The notes under the pieces are model-generated. The model did not search any database and was not told the origin of the DNA. It worked only from the letters and a program-made list of their open reading frames with translations. Both the position numbers and the translations under genes were made by a program. A stretch of 64,000 bases of DNA from Actinomycetes bacterium (lineage in GTDB: Bacteria; Actinomycetota; Actinomycetes; Propionibacteriales; Nocardioidaceae). Position 1 is the stretch's first letter. Every line of letters starts with the position of its first letter. Below are positions 10,607 to 18,549 of the stretch, piece after piece. The stretch lies in contig JAEZEJ010000031.1 of the NCBI GenBank assembly GCA_023417775.1, positions 1 to 64,000 on the forward strand, given 5' to 3'.

Positions 10607-11131
10607 ATGCCGGCCGAGGAACCCTCCACTCGCGACAGACTGCTCGATGCCTTCGAGACCCTGCTCGTGACCGAGGGGAGCCGCTCGGCGACTCTCGACA
10701 ATGTCGCCGGAGCGGCCGGGGTCTCCAAGGGAGGGCTGCTCTACCACTTCCACAGCAAGGACGACCTCGTCAATGCGATGCTCGCCCGCATGCAGGAGAT
10801 GGGCGAACGCGATATCGCCGCGATGCGGACGGCACCGCAGGGCCCCGTGGACTACTACCTGGAGACCTCCGTGGACTCCGGGTCGGCCTTCGATCGCGCC
10901 CTGATCGCCGCCGCCCGTATCGCCCAGGAGAACGACGAGCGCGCCGGCAATGCCCTCGCCGCACTACGCGAGCAGTGGTTCGCGGTGCTCAGCGAGCATC
11001 TCGGCGACGAGGCCCTCGCCCGGACGATCCAGCTCATCGGGGACGGGCTCTACTTCGACGACACATCGGGGTTCACCCATCCGCAGGCGCTCGAACATGT
11101 GCGTGACGTGCTCGCCCGCCTGGACTTCTAG
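10607..11131 (+). CDS. TetR/AcrR-family regulator of the MFS pump
   Basis: A 174-residue regulator with an N-terminal helix-turn-helix (about 8-52: ATLDNVAGAAGVSKGGLLYHF) and a TetR_C-type effector domain. It is divergent from the DHA2 pump, the classic repressor-pump arrangement, so it most likely represses the pump and is released by a pump substrate. The ATG has TAGACT exactly 6 nt upstream and no ribosome site, indicating a leaderless message. It ends 2 bp before the convergent ppm gene. Confidence 0.88.
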   Translation: MPAEEPSTRDRLLDAFETLLVTEGSRSATLDNVAGAAGVSKGGLLYHFHSKDDLVNAMLARMQEMGERDIAAMRTAPQGPVDYYLETSVDSGSAFDRALIAAARIAQENDERAGNALAALREQWFAVLSEHLGDEALARTIQLIGDGLYFDDTSGFTHPQALEHVRDVLARLDF

Positions 11132-11133
11132 GC

Positions 11134-11889
11134 TCAGCCCGCGCGATCGAGGACCGGGCGCTCCTGGAGCTTGCGGCCGGCGAGACGGCGCATGCCCCAC
11201 CAGGTGACCTTCTGCATCGCCTCGACGATGATGTCCCCGCTCATCTTCGAGGTGCCCTTCTCCCGGTCGCGGAAGTCGATCGGGATCTCCACGATGCGGG
11301 CGCCGAGGTCTCGGCCGCGCACGGTCATGTCGATCTGGAAGCAGTAGCCGCGGGCGTCCACCGCGTCCAGGTCGTAGCGCCGCAGCAACTCGGCCGAGAA
11401 GGCCCGGAAGCCCGCTGTGGCATCGTGCACTCCGAGCCCCAGCATCAGCCGGGCGTAGGTATTGGCCCCCCGGCTCAGCACCTCGCGGCGCCGCGGCCAA
11501 TCGACCACGGAGCCTCCCCGCACCCACCGCGATCCGATCGCGAGATCGGCGCGTCCTGAGCGCACTTCCTCGATGAGCGCCTCCAGCCGTCCGGCCGGAT
11601 GGGAGCCGTCGGCGTCCATCTCGACGAAGACTCCGTAGCCACGTTCCAGCCCCCACTCGAAGCCGGCGATGTAGGCGCTGCCGAGGCCGCGCTTCCCGGA
11701 CCGCTCCAGCACGTGCACGCGGTCGTCCTCGTAGTCGCGGGCGAGCTGGGCCGTGCCGTCGGGGCTCGCATCGTCGACGACCAGCACATCGGCGTCCACC
11801 GCCACGAGCACGCGATCGAGCGCGTCGACGATATTCTCGCGCTCGTCATAGGTCGGCACGATCACCAACGCGCGAGTGCCCTGGTCCAT
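11134..11889 (-). CDS. ppm1: Polyprenol monophosphomannose synthase
   Basis: A GT2-family glycosyltransferase (DPM1-like, 251 residues) that moves mannose from GDP-mannose to polyprenyl phosphate. This makes the lipid donor for protein O-mannosylation and lipoglycan assembly at the membrane. Seen: VIVPTYDERENI near residue 9, VVDDASPDGT near 38, DADGSHP near 90 (metal site), and QIDMTVRGRDLG further on. The acyltransferase domain fused to Ppm1 in some mycobacteria is absent. GGGGAG lies about 9 nt before the ATG. A GtrA gene is divergent, which fits polyprenyl-linked sugar transfer. Confidence 0.9.
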   Translation of the reverse strand: MDQGTRALVIVPTYDERENIVDALDRVLVAVDADVLVVDDASPDGTAQLARDYEDDRVHVLERSGKRGLGSAYIAGFEWGLERGYGVFVEMDADGSHPAGRLEALIEEVRSGRADLAIGSRWVRGGSVVDWPRRREVLSRGANTYARLMLGLGVHDATAGFRAFSAELLRRYDLDAVDARGYCFQIDMTVRGRDLGARIVEIPIDFRDREKGTSKMSGDIIVEAMQKVTWWGMRRLAGRKLQERPVLDRAG

Positions 11890-12111
11890 GGCGTCGTCTC
11901 CCCGGGGTCGGTAACGGTCACGATTCCTGACCCCCTCGATGGCTCGCGGGAGTCACAACCCGCCCACGGTACGTCAGTCGTGGGTGAGGCGCTCGCGACC
12001 CTGCCGGGGACGCGGATCGGCTCGCCGAGCATGATTCACCGTCCGAGCTACTGTGGGAGATCGGCCGGAACGACCGGCTCCCGTCTCCCCGTCAGCGAAG
12101 GCAGCCGTTCC

Positions 12112-12681
12112 GTGCCCCTCTCCCCCACGCGCGCCATGCACACGCTGTGGGATCGTGTCGTCAGCTATGCGCTCAAGTTCGGCGTCGTGGGCCTCATCGG
12201 CCTGGTCATCGACGTGGGCCTGTTCAATCTGCTGCGCTTCGGGCCCCTGGGTGGTGAGACCTGGGTGGCCAGCGCCCTCGGCGCGAAGACCGTCAGCACC
12301 TCGGTCGCCATCGTCTTCAACTGGGTGGGCAACCGCTACTGGACCTTCCGTGACGAGCGTCGGTCCGGCTGGTTCAAGGAGTTCCTGGAGTACCTGATCG
12401 TCTCCCTGGGCGGTATGGGCGTGAGCCTGCTGTGCCTGTGGTTCAGCCATCACGTGCTGGATCTGACCAGTGCCCTCGCTGACAATATCTCCGCGAATGT
12501 CGTAGGCCTCGCCCTCGGCACGATCTTCCGTTTCGTGCTCTACCGGTACTGGGTCTGGGGGCACCATCGCGAGGAGGTCCCAGTCTCCGGCACCCGGCTC
12601 GAGCGCACGGAGGCCGTGGTCCCCGCGGCGGACATTCAGCCCGCCAGGTCGCGCCAGAGAGATCCGGCCGACACGGCCTGA
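12112..12681 (+). CDS. GtrA-family membrane protein
   Basis: A GtrA-like protein with four transmembrane segments (189 residues), thought to flip or handle polyprenyl-phosphate-linked sugars. The signature VVGLIGLVIDVGLFNLLR and FNWVGNRYWTFRD segments are present. I chose GTG 12112 because GAAGG lies 10 nt upstream; ATG 12136 has no ribosome site. The C-terminal tail (about 35 residues) is polar and extends past the usual family end, overlapping the 3' end of the convergent YigZ gene. It is divergent from ppm1, so the two may work on the same lipid-linked mannose. Confidence 0.82.
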   Translation: MPLSPTRAMHTLWDRVVSYALKFGVVGLIGLVIDVGLFNLLRFGPLGGETWVASALGAKTVSTSVAIVFNWVGNRYWTFRDERRSGWFKEFLEYLIVSLGGMGVSLLCLWFSHHVLDLTSALADNISANVVGLALGTIFRFVLYRYWVWGHHREEVPVSGTRLERTEAVVPAADIQPARSRQRDPADTA

Positions 12682-13268
12682 GCCGAGCCCGAGCTCCACG
12701 CGGCGATCTCTCGGGCGAGCTCCTCGGCATCGGTCGTGGCCACCTGGAAGATCACCCGGTCCTCATAGCGCGCGTCGATGACATCGGCGGCCTGGCGCAG
12801 CCGATTCTCCAGCGCACCCGCGTCGGCCATCGGCACCCGCACCTCGAGTACATCGAGCAGCCGCCGGTGCCGAGCACCCGCGACATCGAGGGCCGCGGCG
12901 GTCGCCTCCCCGTATGCGCGGACGAGCCCGCCGGCACCGAGCAGGGTGCCGCCGAACCACCGGGTGACCACCGCGACGACATCGCTGAGGCCGCGCCCCA
13001 CCAGCACCTCCAGGATGGGCCGGCCGGCGGTGCCCGAGGGCTCGCCGTCGTCATTGGAGCGCTGCAGGTCCCCGCGCGGGCCGATCACGAAGGCGGTGCA
13101 GTGATGACGGGCGTCGCGATGGCGCGCCCGGACCTCCTCGATGGCGGACCGGGCGGCGTGCTCGTCCTCCACGCGTCGCACGTGGGCGAGGAACCGGGAC
13201 CGCTTGATCTCGATCTCAGCCTCCGCCTCATCGCCGACGGAGAGGTCGAGGGTGCGGTAGGAGCTCAG
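12636..13268 (-). CDS. yigZ: YigZ/IMPACT-family protein
   Basis: A member of the YigZ/IMPACT (UPF0029) family; the exact role is unknown, with links to translation stress in eukaryotes. The diagnostic block with GEPSGTAGRPILEVL and TRWFGGTLLGAGGLVRAYG is present. The family's N-terminal IKRSRFLAHV segment lies upstream of the first GTG (13181) in the same open frame. No ATG, GTG or TTG precedes it. The likely start is therefore CTG at 13268, which overlaps the TGA of the upstream methyltransferase (CTGA) and would be translated by coupling. If the CTG is not used, the protein lacks a conserved strand. Confidence 0.8.
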   Translation of the reverse strand: MSSYRTLDLSVGDEAEAEIEIKRSRFLAHVRRVEDEHAARSAIEEVRARHRDARHHCTAFVIGPRGDLQRSNDDGEPSGTAGRPILEVLVGRGLSDVVAVVTRWFGGTLLGAGGLVRAYGEATAAALDVAGARHRRLLDVLEVRVPMADAGALENRLRQAADVIDARYEDRVIFQVATTDAEELAREIAAWSSGSAQAVSAGSLWRDLAG

Positions 13269-14023
13269 CGGCGATGCAGCTTCAGGAAGATCGAGGGCCC
13301 GAAGTCGCGACCGGCGAGCGGACGCTGCATGGCCTTCTCCACGGCGGTCATGACGCCGATCGGGAGGTACTTCTTCAACGTCTGGCTGCGCAGGTTGCTG
13401 ACCGAGAGCTTGTCGGTGAGGACGAATCCGGCCTCGGAGAGCTGACCGACCACGGTGTCGATGTTGTGGTTGACGAAGGCGATCGCATCGGGCTCGTCGA
13501 CGGGTGCCGTGCGGATGCTGACCGGCTCGGTGGGCAGGGGCTGGCCGAGCTTCTTGTACTTGCGCCGGTTCTTGAAGTGGCCGAGATTGGCGACCTCGAT
13601 GATGGCGGTGCCGCCGGGACGCAGGACCCGGGCGATCTCCGCGAACTCGTCGGCGGGAGCCGGCAGGTGGTGCATGACCCGGACCATCGTGATGAGGTCG
13701 AGCTCGTCATCCTCGAACTTCAGGTCATCGGCCTGCATCTGGACCTGGGCGATATCGGTGCCCTCGAGCAGCTTGGCGGCGGCATCGAGCTGGGTACGGC
13801 TCGGCTCGGCGAGGGTCACGCGGTCGGCGTACTCGCGCAGCAGCAGCGACAGCCGGCCGAAACCACCGCCGATATCGGCGGCAGCGGCGAAACGCTGTCC
13901 GTCCAGGAGCCGACGGATCGCGATCTCCTCGGCGGCGTGCTCGTAGTCCCGGTTGTCCCAGTACTTCGTGTAGTCATAGTCCCGGTCGTACTGGTCGGCG
14001 ACCTTCTTGCGCTTCTCACTCAC
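13265..14023 (-). CDS. Class I SAM-dependent methyltransferase
   Basis: A Rossmann-fold methyltransferase (about 252 residues). The SAM-binding motif I is AADIGGGFGRLSLLL, followed by an acidic residue at the end of beta-2 (LAEPSRTQLD) and a VRVMHHLPAPADEFAEIARVLRPGG stretch, split here as motif III and the post-motif helix. The substrate is unknown. A GTG at 14023 with TAGGG about 8 nt upstream is preferred; GTG 14032 has its ribosome site directly abutting the codon. It forms an operon with yigZ by a 4-bp overlap. Confidence 0.82.
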   Translation of the reverse strand: MSEKRKKVADQYDRDYDYTKYWDNRDYEHAAEEIAIRRLLDGQRFAAAADIGGGFGRLSLLLREYADRVTLAEPSRTQLDAAAKLLEGTDIAQVQMQADDLKFEDDELDLITMVRVMHHLPAPADEFAEIARVLRPGGTAIIEVANLGHFKNRRKYKKLGQPLPTEPVSIRTAPVDEPDAIAFVNHNIDTVVGQLSEAGFVLTDKLSVSNLRSQTLKKYLPIGVMTAVEKAMQRPLAGRDFGPSIFLKLHRR

Positions 14024-14054
14024 GCGCACCACCCTACCGGGGCGCTGAGACCGC

Positions 14055-14858
14055 TCAGCCGAATGTGCGGGGACCGAAGGACGGCGACTCCTTGGCGGCT
14101 CCGGCGCGGCGAGCCTCGCGGGTGTTGGACGCCCGCATCATCGCCTGCTGGAAACGCCGCTCGAGCCGGAACGCGCGGCGCGGGGTGGAGTGGCGGGTGC
14201 GGTCCATGAGCCTCTTGCCGGCGGCCACCGAGTCCGGCGAACGCTCCAGGATCTGTCCGATGAGTTCATCCGCGGGAACCGACGGGTCCTCGTGCACGCC
14301 GGAGGCCACGCCGTACTCGGCCGCCCGCTCACCGGAGAAGACCTCGCCGGTCAGCACGAGGCGCTTGGCGAGGTCGGCCGGCAGCAGCTCGCCGAGTGGC
14401 ACGGTGCCGCTCATGTCCGGGACGAGGCCCCACTTGGCCTCCATGACCGACCACTGGCAGTCCGGGGTGGTAAAGCGGAAGTCGGCGGCGAGGGCCAGCT
14501 GGATGCCGCCGCCGAAGACGTGGCCCCGGGTGAGCGCGATGACCGGTACGGGCAGCTCGCGCCAGGCCCACAGCGGTCGCTGGAAGCCGTTGGTCCCGCG
14601 GAGGGGATGGGCGAGGAAGCGCTTGGCGACCTCGCGCTTCTGCGACAGGACGGAGCCGAAGTCGAGTCCGGCGCAGAAGGAGGAGCCGCGGCCCTCCAGG
14701 ACGACGGCGCGTACCGAGCGCTCGCGCTCGATCCTCGCGGCCGCCTCCACGAGACCGTCGAGCAGCTCGAAGGTGATGGCATTGAGCTTCTCCGGCCGGT
14801 TGAGCCACACCCGCGCGATCGGGCCCTCGATCTCGGTCTCCACCTGTCGCTCGCTCAT
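14055..14858 (-). CDS. Enoyl-CoA hydratase/isomerase family protein
   Basis: A crotonase-fold protein (267 residues). The oxyanion-hole glycines are in GHVFGGGIQLALAADF. The position of the first catalytic glutamate (Glu144 in rat crotonase) is Gln here, while the second is kept in SVMEAKWGL. Reduced hydratase activity, or an isomerase/thioesterase-like role, is therefore possible. The start is ATG 14858 with AGGGTG upstream; the frame continues 23 codons further without support. It has no obvious pathway partner nearby; the carboxylase operon at 3-7 kb lacks a methylglutaconyl-CoA hydratase that this could supply. Confidence 0.82.
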   Translation of the reverse strand: MSERQVETEIEGPIARVWLNRPEKLNAITFELLDGLVEAAARIERERSVRAVVLEGRGSSFCAGLDFGSVLSQKREVAKRFLAHPLRGTNGFQRPLWAWRELPVPVIALTRGHVFGGGIQLALAADFRFTTPDCQWSVMEAKWGLVPDMSGTVPLGELLPADLAKRLVLTGEVFSGERAAEYGVASGVHEDPSVPADELIGQILERSPDSVAAGKRLMDRTRHSTPRRAFRLERRFQQAMMRASNTREARRAGAAKESPSFGPRTFG

Positions 14859-14993
14859 GACCGACACCCTAGTGGGCCGGCGCCCCGGTGCTCCGGCGCC
14901 TCTCGACGGGACGGCGCTGGGCCGCATCGGCGTCGCTGGAGAGTCGGCTCCAGCGCTCGGCGCCCACGAGTGGTGCAGGCGGGCAGCCGGGAG

Positions 14994-15953
14994 TCAGGTG
15001 GCGAGGACGCGGGACAGGACCAGCTCGACCGTGTCGCGCAGGCCTTTGACGGTCGCGACCTCCTCGGGCCAGCCGGGACCGGCGAGCACGACCAAGGTGT
15101 CCGCCGCGAGACGGTCGAGCACTGCGGTCACCGGATCGCGCGGCGGGCGGGTCATCGACGCCCAGAGGAACAGCACACGTGGCCGCACCGTCGTCAGGAT
15201 GGTCTCCAGGGCGGATGCCGGCAGCCGCGACCCCAGCTCGACCGAGCTGATGCCGTGCTCGCACAGCGCGGCCTCCAGCGCCACCACCGGGAGCTTGTGC
15301 TGGTCGTCCTCGGCACTCGCCACGATGACGGAGGCGGAACGGTCGAGGTCGGGCAGGGTCTGCCGGCGTGAGTGCGCCCGCATCGCGCTGAGCACGCTCG
15401 AACTCGCGAGATGCTCGCCCTCGACGCCCAGGCGACCATCGGCCCAGCGCTCGCCGATCTCGACGAAGGCCGGCACGAATACATCGTCCCAGGCATCGAC
15501 GGCGCCGAGGGTGTCCAAGGCCGCTCCCGCGACCTGGTGCAAGGCACGGGCATCGAAGGCCTGGGCTGCCTCGACGAATCGATCGGCCAGCCGCCGATGG
15601 TCCGGGGCAGGCTGCTCGACGGGTTCGACCTCGGGCGTGCTCACCTGATCGCCGACCAGTCGTTTGGCTACCTTGGCGGCCTCCTGGGCGGTCACGCCAC
15701 GGGCGAGCAGTCGGCGCATCAGATCGACACGGTCGATGTCGAGGGCGGAGTAGCGGCGGTGGCCGCCACTGGTACGCAGGGTGGGGCCGAGACCGTAGCG
15801 ACGCTCCCAGGTGCGCAGCGTCGAGGCGGAGATGCCCAGGCGATCCGAGACCATCCCCACGCTCCAGGTCACCTCGGCGGCACCGCGCCATTGCACGGCT
15901 GCGGAGGCCTCGTCGGGATCCGCGGGCGCAGTCGGGTCGGGCGTCATCACCAT
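14994..15953 (-). CDS. MerR-family regulator with B12-binding domain (CarH/LitR-like)
   Basis: A 319-residue regulator with a MerR helix-turn-helix (about 29-97; SASTLRTWERRYGL) joined to a cobalamin-binding domain (about 120-319). In CarH the four-helix cap carries Trp131, His132, Glu141 and His142. Here W170, E180 and H181 are in the same spacing, but the residue after Trp is Ala171 instead of His. H219 in DDQHKLP fits the lower-ligand His. B12 binding looks intact while the light-state ligand is missing. TAAACT at 15961-15966 is 7 nt before the ATG, so it is leaderless. It is divergent from whiB. Confidence 0.85.
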   Translation of the reverse strand: MVMTPDPTAPADPDEASAAVQWRGAAEVTWSVGMVSDRLGISASTLRTWERRYGLGPTLRTSGGHRRYSALDIDRVDLMRRLLARGVTAQEAAKVAKRLVGDQVSTPEVEPVEQPAPDHRRLADRFVEAAQAFDARALHQVAGAALDTLGAVDAWDDVFVPAFVEIGERWADGRLGVEGEHLASSSVLSAMRAHSRRQTLPDLDRSASVIVASAEDDQHKLPVVALEAALCEHGISSVELGSRLPASALETILTTVRPRVLFLWASMTRPPRDPVTAVLDRLAADTLVVLAGPGWPEEVATVKGLRDTVELVLSRVLAT

Positions 15954-16085
15954 CTCGATCAGTTTAGAACTTGTTCACGCTCTTGCCATGTGAATAGGTT
16001 ATGAGTAAGTTTATCGGCACGTCATCGCTCGGGGTTGAGCAAGCAGCCACGACGTCCCACATTTCACACGTGGAAGGCATGCAGC

Positions 16086-16370
16086 ATGGTGAACATCAAG
16101 CGTCTCCCGTCCCCCATCATCGAGTCGTACTCCTGGCAGTGGGAGGGCGCCTGCATGGGCGCCGACTCCTCGGTGTTCTTCTCCCCCGAGGCCGAGCGTG
16201 GTGCTAAGCGACATCGTCGCGAGGAGGCCGCCAAGGCCGTCTGCGCCACCTGTCCCGTCATCGACCAGTGCCGTGAGCACGCCCTGCGCGTTCAGGAGCC
16301 CTACGGAGTCTGGGGCGGGCTCACCGAATCCGAACGATCCAAGCTGCTCGATCAGCGGATCGCCAGCTGA
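16086..16370 (+). CDS. whiB: WhiB-family [4Fe-4S] transcription factor
   Basis: A 94-residue WhiB-like protein. Four cysteines, C23, C53, C56 and C62, follow the C-x29-C-x2-C-x5-C pattern that holds the redox- or NO-sensitive cluster. The GVWGG turn (75-79) precedes a basic C-terminal tail. Which paralogue it is cannot be told from the sequence alone; the SSVFFSPEAERG segment is closer to the WhiB2/WhiB3 type than to WhiB1. The start is ATG 16086 with GGAAGG 8 nt upstream. Divergent from the B12-domain MerR gene, it is a plausible target of that regulator. Confidence 0.92.
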   Translation: MVNIKRLPSPIIESYSWQWEGACMGADSSVFFSPEAERGAKRHRREEAAKAVCATCPVIDQCREHALRVQEPYGVWGGLTESERSKLLDQRIAS

Positions 16371-16386
16371 CAACGAAGGGAGGACC

Positions 16387-16941
16387 ATGTCCCTGGAAGG
16401 CAAGTCCATCGCCATCATCACCTCACAGGTCGGCGTGGAGAAGGCAGAGCTCACGTCCCCCCGCGAGGCCATCATCTCGGCTGGGGGTCGCGCGGTCCAT
16501 GCCGCCCCCGCCTCCGACGACGTCCAGTCGATGGTCGGTGATGTCGACAAGGACGAGACGTTCACCCCGGATGCCACCATTGCCGATCTCTCGGTCGACG
16601 ACTTCGACGCGGTCGTCCTGCCGGGCGGCACGGTCAATGCCGACACTCTGCGACTCGATGACAGCGCCCTTGGCCTCATCAAGGCGTTCGCGGCGGCCGG
16701 TAAGCCGATCGCCGCGATCTGCCATGGCCCGTGGGCGCTCGTGGAGACCGGCCTGACGCAAGGCAAGACGCTGACCTCGTATCCGAGCCTGCGCACGGAC
16801 ATCGTCAACGCCGGCGGCACATGGGTCGACGAGACGATGAAGCACTGCACCGCGGAGGGCTTCGATCTCATCACCTCGCGCAATCCCGATGACCTCGACG
16901 CGTTCAACGCCGTCATCATCGACGTGGTGGGGCAGCGATGA
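16387..16941 (+). CDS. DJ-1/PfpI-family type 1 glutamine amidotransferase-like protein
   Basis: A 184-residue DJ-1/PfpI protein (YraA/YhbO-like), a class linked to general stress, with deglycase, protease or chaperone activities reported. The nucleophile elbow is AICHGPW (Cys near residue 118) with a Glu in the SPREA motif near residue 25. The start ATG 16387 has GGGAGGA immediately upstream. It overlaps the DUF4235 gene by 4 bp and follows whiB by 16 bp, so whiB, this gene, DUF4235 and possibly the GlsB gene may form a stress operon. Confidence 0.88.
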   Translation: MSLEGKSIAIITSQVGVEKAELTSPREAIISAGGRAVHAAPASDDVQSMVGDVDKDETFTPDATIADLSVDDFDAVVLPGGTVNADTLRLDDSALGLIKAFAAAGKPIAAICHGPWALVETGLTQGKTLTSYPSLRTDIVNAGGTWVDETMKHCTAEGFDLITSRNPDDLDAFNAVIIDVVGQR

Positions 16942-17252
16942 GCGGCAAGGACTTCGCGGGTGCCGAGGCCGAGGCGAGCACCTCGGCGAAGATCCTCTAC
17001 AAGCCCGTCGGGATCGTCAGCTCGATCATCGCGGGCGTGGTGGCGGGCTTCGCGTTCAAGCAGATCTGGAAGCGGATCAGCCCCAACTCCGAGGGTGATG
17101 CTCCCGGTCCGTTGGAGTCGGAGTTCCCACTCAAGGAGATCATACTGGCGGCCGTGCTGCAGGGCGCCATCTTCTCCGTCGTCAAGGCGCTCGTCCAACG
17201 CCAAGGGGCGCGCGCGTTCCAGAAGGCCACCGGCGAGTGGCCCGGTAGCTGA
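16938..17252 (+). CDS. DUF4235 membrane protein
   Basis: A 104-residue actinobacterial DUF4235 protein of unknown function. It has two hydrophobic segments: VGIVSSIIAGVVAGFAF near 27-43 and EIILAAVLQGAIFSVVKAL near 67-85. It starts at an ATGA overlap with the amidotransferase-like gene. The genes around it suggest a general-stress setting. Confidence 0.8.
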   Translation: MSGKDFAGAEAEASTSAKILYKPVGIVSSIIAGVVAGFAFKQIWKRISPNSEGDAPGPLESEFPLKEIILAAVLQGAIFSVVKALVQRQGARAFQKATGEWPGS

Positions 17253-17296
17253 TCCCTCTCTCCTTCCCCTCCTTCCCCATTACGAAAGGCATCATC

Positions 17297-17560
17297 ATGT
17301 GGAGTCTCCTCGTCTTCCTGCTCGTCGGCCTCATCGCCGGTTTCATCGCACGCGCTGTTGTCCCCGGTGACGACAGCATGGGCGTGATCGGCACGATCAT
17401 CCTGGGCATCGTCGGCTCGTTCGTCGGCGGCTCGATCGGTGCTGTCATCAGCGGCGACGGCTTCGGCCTCGGCAATACCGCCGGCATCATCGGATCGGTG
17501 ATCGGCGCGATCATCGTGCTCATCGTGTTCAACGCGGTCACGGGTCGCAAGAAGGCCTGA
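17297..17560 (+). CDS. GlsB/YeaQ/YmgE-family stress membrane protein
   Basis: An 87-residue, glycine-rich transglycosylase-associated protein (YeaQ/GlsB family) with three transmembrane segments: SLLVFLLVGLIAGFIARAV, GVIGTIILGIVGSFVGGSI and AGIIGSVIGAIIVLIVFNAV (described separately, each one helix). Such genes are common in stress regulons. GAAAGG stands 9 nt before the ATG, and a strong hairpin follows the stop. Confidence 0.87.
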   Translation: MWSLLVFLLVGLIAGFIARAVVPGDDSMGVIGTIILGIVGSFVGGSIGAVISGDGFGLGNTAGIIGSVIGAIIVLIVFNAVTGRKKA

Positions 17561-17569
17561 CCGCCGGAG

Positions 17570-17605
17570 CGAAGGGCCGTCGACCACCGGGTGGACGGCC
17601 CTTCG
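17570..17605. terminator. Strong bidirectional terminator
   Basis: A perfect 12-bp stem (17570-17581 with 17594-17605) with a 12-nt loop. It lies between the GlsB gene and the convergent siderophore-interacting protein gene. Confidence 0.85.
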
Positions 17606-17628
17606 TCATGTCCGACGCCACTGAGTCG

Positions 17629-18450
17629 TCAGGTCGTCGCAGGTCGCCCGTGACGCCAGTAGCCGGCGAAGTCTACGTGGCGCTTGGGCACGCCCCACTC
17701 GTGCACGAGATGGCGGCGAGCACCCGTGGCGAGACCGGACTCTCCGATGAGGTGCGCGTGGAGGACGCCGTCCGGCGGGACGGTCGTCTTCAGGGCCTCC
17801 AGCGCGAGCTGTCCCGGCCGGTCGGTGCCCATGGACGACTCGTCTCGATGGATCCAGCGCACCTCCATCTCGGGCGGTACCAGCAGCTCTTGGCGGTCGC
17901 CGGCTGTGGGCACCTCGATGATCGCGATCCCCCGCGCCGTCTCTGGGAGCGAGGCACTGATGCCCGCCACGGCGGGCAGCGCTGTCTCATCACCGACGAG
18001 CAGCGTCCAGTCGTGCGGGTGGTCAGGTGTGAAGCCGACGCCCTGGTCCAGGAATCCGACGCGGTCACCGGGGCTGGCAGAGAGGGCGAATTGAACCGCC
18101 GGACCCAGACCTCCTGCCTCGTCCTCGTGGATCACGAAGTCGATGTCCACCTCCCCCGTTTCAGGACGGACATCGCGCAGCGTGTACGCCCGGACCCATG
18201 GACGTCGCACCTTCGGTGTGGCGAGGTACTGCAGGTACCAGCCGATCTCGCTGGTCCGTGTCGGCAGTTGCAGCACGTCCTGTCCCTCGCGCGCGAGGGA
18301 CAGCCGGCACCAATGGTCGTGGCCGCGCGGCACCAGCTCGTCCAGCCCGCCGAGGGTCAGGCGTACGAAGTTCGGGCTGATGCGTTCGGCGTGGCGCACG
18401 TGCGCCACGGTGAACTGCCGATCAGCGGGCGTGTTCTTCTTTCTTCCCAT
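17629..18450 (-). CDS. Siderophore-interacting protein (FAD-dependent ferric-siderophore reductase)
   Basis: A 273-residue SIP-family reductase that releases iron from imported siderophores in the cytosol. It has an FAD-binding domain with RAYTLRDVRPE (near 87-97) and a NAD(P)H domain with LLVGDETALPAVAGI (near 150-164), both hallmark motifs. Upstream there is a DtxR/IdeR-like box over a -10 element (TACCCT, 6 nt from the ATG, no ribosome site), so expression should be iron-repressed and leaderless. No siderophore uptake genes are adjacent. Confidence 0.9.
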   Translation of the reverse strand: MGRKKNTPADRQFTVAHVRHAERISPNFVRLTLGGLDELVPRGHDHWCRLSLAREGQDVLQLPTRTSEIGWYLQYLATPKVRRPWVRAYTLRDVRPETGEVDIDFVIHEDEAGGLGPAVQFALSASPGDRVGFLDQGVGFTPDHPHDWTLLVGDETALPAVAGISASLPETARGIAIIEVPTAGDRQELLVPPEMEVRWIHRDESSMGTDRPGQLALEALKTTVPPDGVLHAHLIGESGLATGARRHLVHEWGVPKRHVDFAGYWRHGRPATT

Positions 18451-18454
18451 GAGC

Positions 18455-18472
18455 TGAGGGTAGCCTTACCTG
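18455..18472 (-). promoter_or_regulatory. DtxR/IdeR-type iron box
   Basis: On the minus strand the site reads CAGGTAAGGCTACCCTCA. It matches 14 of 18 positions of the IdeR consensus half-sites TAGGTTAGG/CTAACCTAA. It overlaps the presumed -10 (18457-18462) of the siderophore-interacting protein gene. Confidence 0.7.
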
Positions 18473-18549
18473 TTGCCGTCCAGCCTCGGTCCGGGTGACG
18501 TGGGCTCCGTTCACCGTGATCTGTCGGTGGGCGGCTCTACGGTCGTGCC

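Noticed and set aside
15954..16085. TTCAC/GTGAA inverted repeat (around 15974-15994) as a CarH-type operator.
   Set aside because: The arms are only 5 bp with an 11-bp spacer and do not resemble known CarH/LitR sites; too weak to annotate.
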